Made by a program: the position numbers and the translations under genes
Shown here: in pieces, positions 13,400 through 13,772 of the stretch
Position numbering within the stretch: the stretch's first letter is position 1
Layout: each line of letters begins with the position of its first letter
Notes under the pieces: generated by a model
The model's input: the letters and a program-made list of their open reading frames with translations, nothing else
The model's database searches: none
Told to the model about the DNA's origin: nothing
DNA from: Candidatus Zhuqueibacterota bacterium
Lineage (GTDB): Bacteria; KSB1; UBA2214
DNA length: 13,772 bases
NCBI GenBank assembly: GCA_022706175.1
Contig: JAKJDB010000022.1
Span: 1 to 13,772 of the forward strand
Direction: 5' to 3'

Positions 13400-13772
13400 T
13401 CACCCCTTGATCACCGCCAGCGGTTTCAGCTTGACCACCTTGACGGCCAGCCCTGCGGCAGCTACGGTTTCTACCACCTCGGTGACATCTTTATAGGCCG
13501 CGGGCATTTCCTCGGCCAGCGTCTCTCTGCTGGCCGCACGCACCAGAATGCCCTGACCAGCCAGTTCGCGATCCAGCGCACGGCCCTTGGCGCAGCGGGC
13601 TGCTTGAGTGCGGCTCATCACTCGGCCGGCGCCATGGCATGAGGAGCCGAAGGTCTCAGCCATCGCCCGCTGTGTACCCAGCAGGACAAAAGAGCAACGG
13701 CCCATATCTCCGGGGATTAGCACCGGTTGACCGATAGAACGATAGGCTTGCGGCACATCCGGATGATGGGGC
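13400..13772 (-). CDS. rtcB: RNA-splicing ligase RtcB, C-terminal part
   Basis: The frame runs off the right edge, so only about the last 124 residues are visible. RtcB is a GTP- and Mn-dependent ligase that joins RNA 2',3'-cyclic phosphate or 3'-phosphate ends to 5'-hydroxyl ends in tRNA splicing or RNA repair. The fragment contains HHPDVPQAYRSIGQPVLIPG, MGRCSFVLLGT, the active-site SCHGAGRVMSR and the C-terminal KPLAVIKG. The His of HGAGR lies 77 residues from the end, the same distance as the guanylylated His404 in the 481-residue Pyrococcus enzyme (recalled, not looked up). The visible part is intact. It lies upstream of the iron-sulfur gene on the same strand, 155 bp away, with no evidence of a shared function. 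Confidence 0.95.
   Translation of the reverse strand, partial: PHHPDVPQAYRSIGQPVLIPGDMGRCSFVLLGTQRAMAETFGSSCHGAGRVMSRTQAARCAKGRALDRELAGQGILVRAASRETLAEEMPAAYKDVTEVVETVAAAGLAVKVVKLKPLAVIKG

Noticed and set aside
1..13772. CRISPR arrays, insertion sequences, phage genes, tRNAs and rRNAs.
   Set aside because: I looked on both strands and saw no periodic repeats, transposase or integrase motifs, or cloverleaf-like sequences.

Overview
The window looks like a chromosomal segment from a Gram-negative, moderately GC-rich bacterium. It carries lipid A genes (lpxB, lpxK and a DUF374 acyltransferase), so there is an LPS outer membrane. It also carries two bacillithiol biosynthesis genes (bshC, bshB1). 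That pairing, with a Tat-exported Gfo/Idh/MocA oxidoreductase, a ThuA-like secreted protein and sigma-54 regulation, fits the FCB group or a neighbouring candidate phylum (KSB1-like). The taxonomic guess is inference from gene content only. Nothing in the window looks mobile: I see no transposase, integrase, CRISPR array, tRNA or rRNA.

Layout. Positions 1-3601 (+) are an envelope block: the C-terminal end of lpxB, a Tat-signal oxidoreductase, a DUF374 acyltransferase, and lpxK overlapping it by 14 nt. Positions 3602-7308 (+) are a regulatory block. A good sigma-70 type promoter precedes an NtrC-family sigma-54 activator with no kinase gene beside it. After its stop lie a weak terminator, a perfect 12-bp palindrome and a near-consensus -24/-12 (sigma-54) promoter. 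That promoter faces a two-gene unit: an uncharacterised 381-aa protein with faint resemblance to sigma-70 region 2, and a 216-aa protein with an anti-sigma-type zinc motif (C-x25-H-x3-C-x2-C). A 9-bp perfect hairpin sits between these two genes.

Positions 7519-11122 (+) hold a SAM-dependent methyltransferase, a dTDP-sugar 3,5-epimerase (rfbC/rmlC), bshC and bshB1. The first two are spaced by 10 nt and so are the last two. From 11123 to the end the genes are on the minus strand, listed here by coordinate: a secreted ThuA-like protein converging on bshB1, a large iron-sulfur protein with an N-terminal helical/winged-helix-like region and three Cys-rich modules, and the C-terminal part of the RNA ligase RtcB running off the right edge.

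Working together: the first block builds and modifies the lipid A anchor, and bshC/bshB1 make the thiol cofactor. The most interesting part is the regulatory block. It reads like a cascade in which the response regulator could switch on, through sigma-54, a divergent sigma/anti-sigma-like pair. The promoter geometry and zinc motif are read directly from the sequence. The regulatory wiring and the sigma-like assignment are inference.
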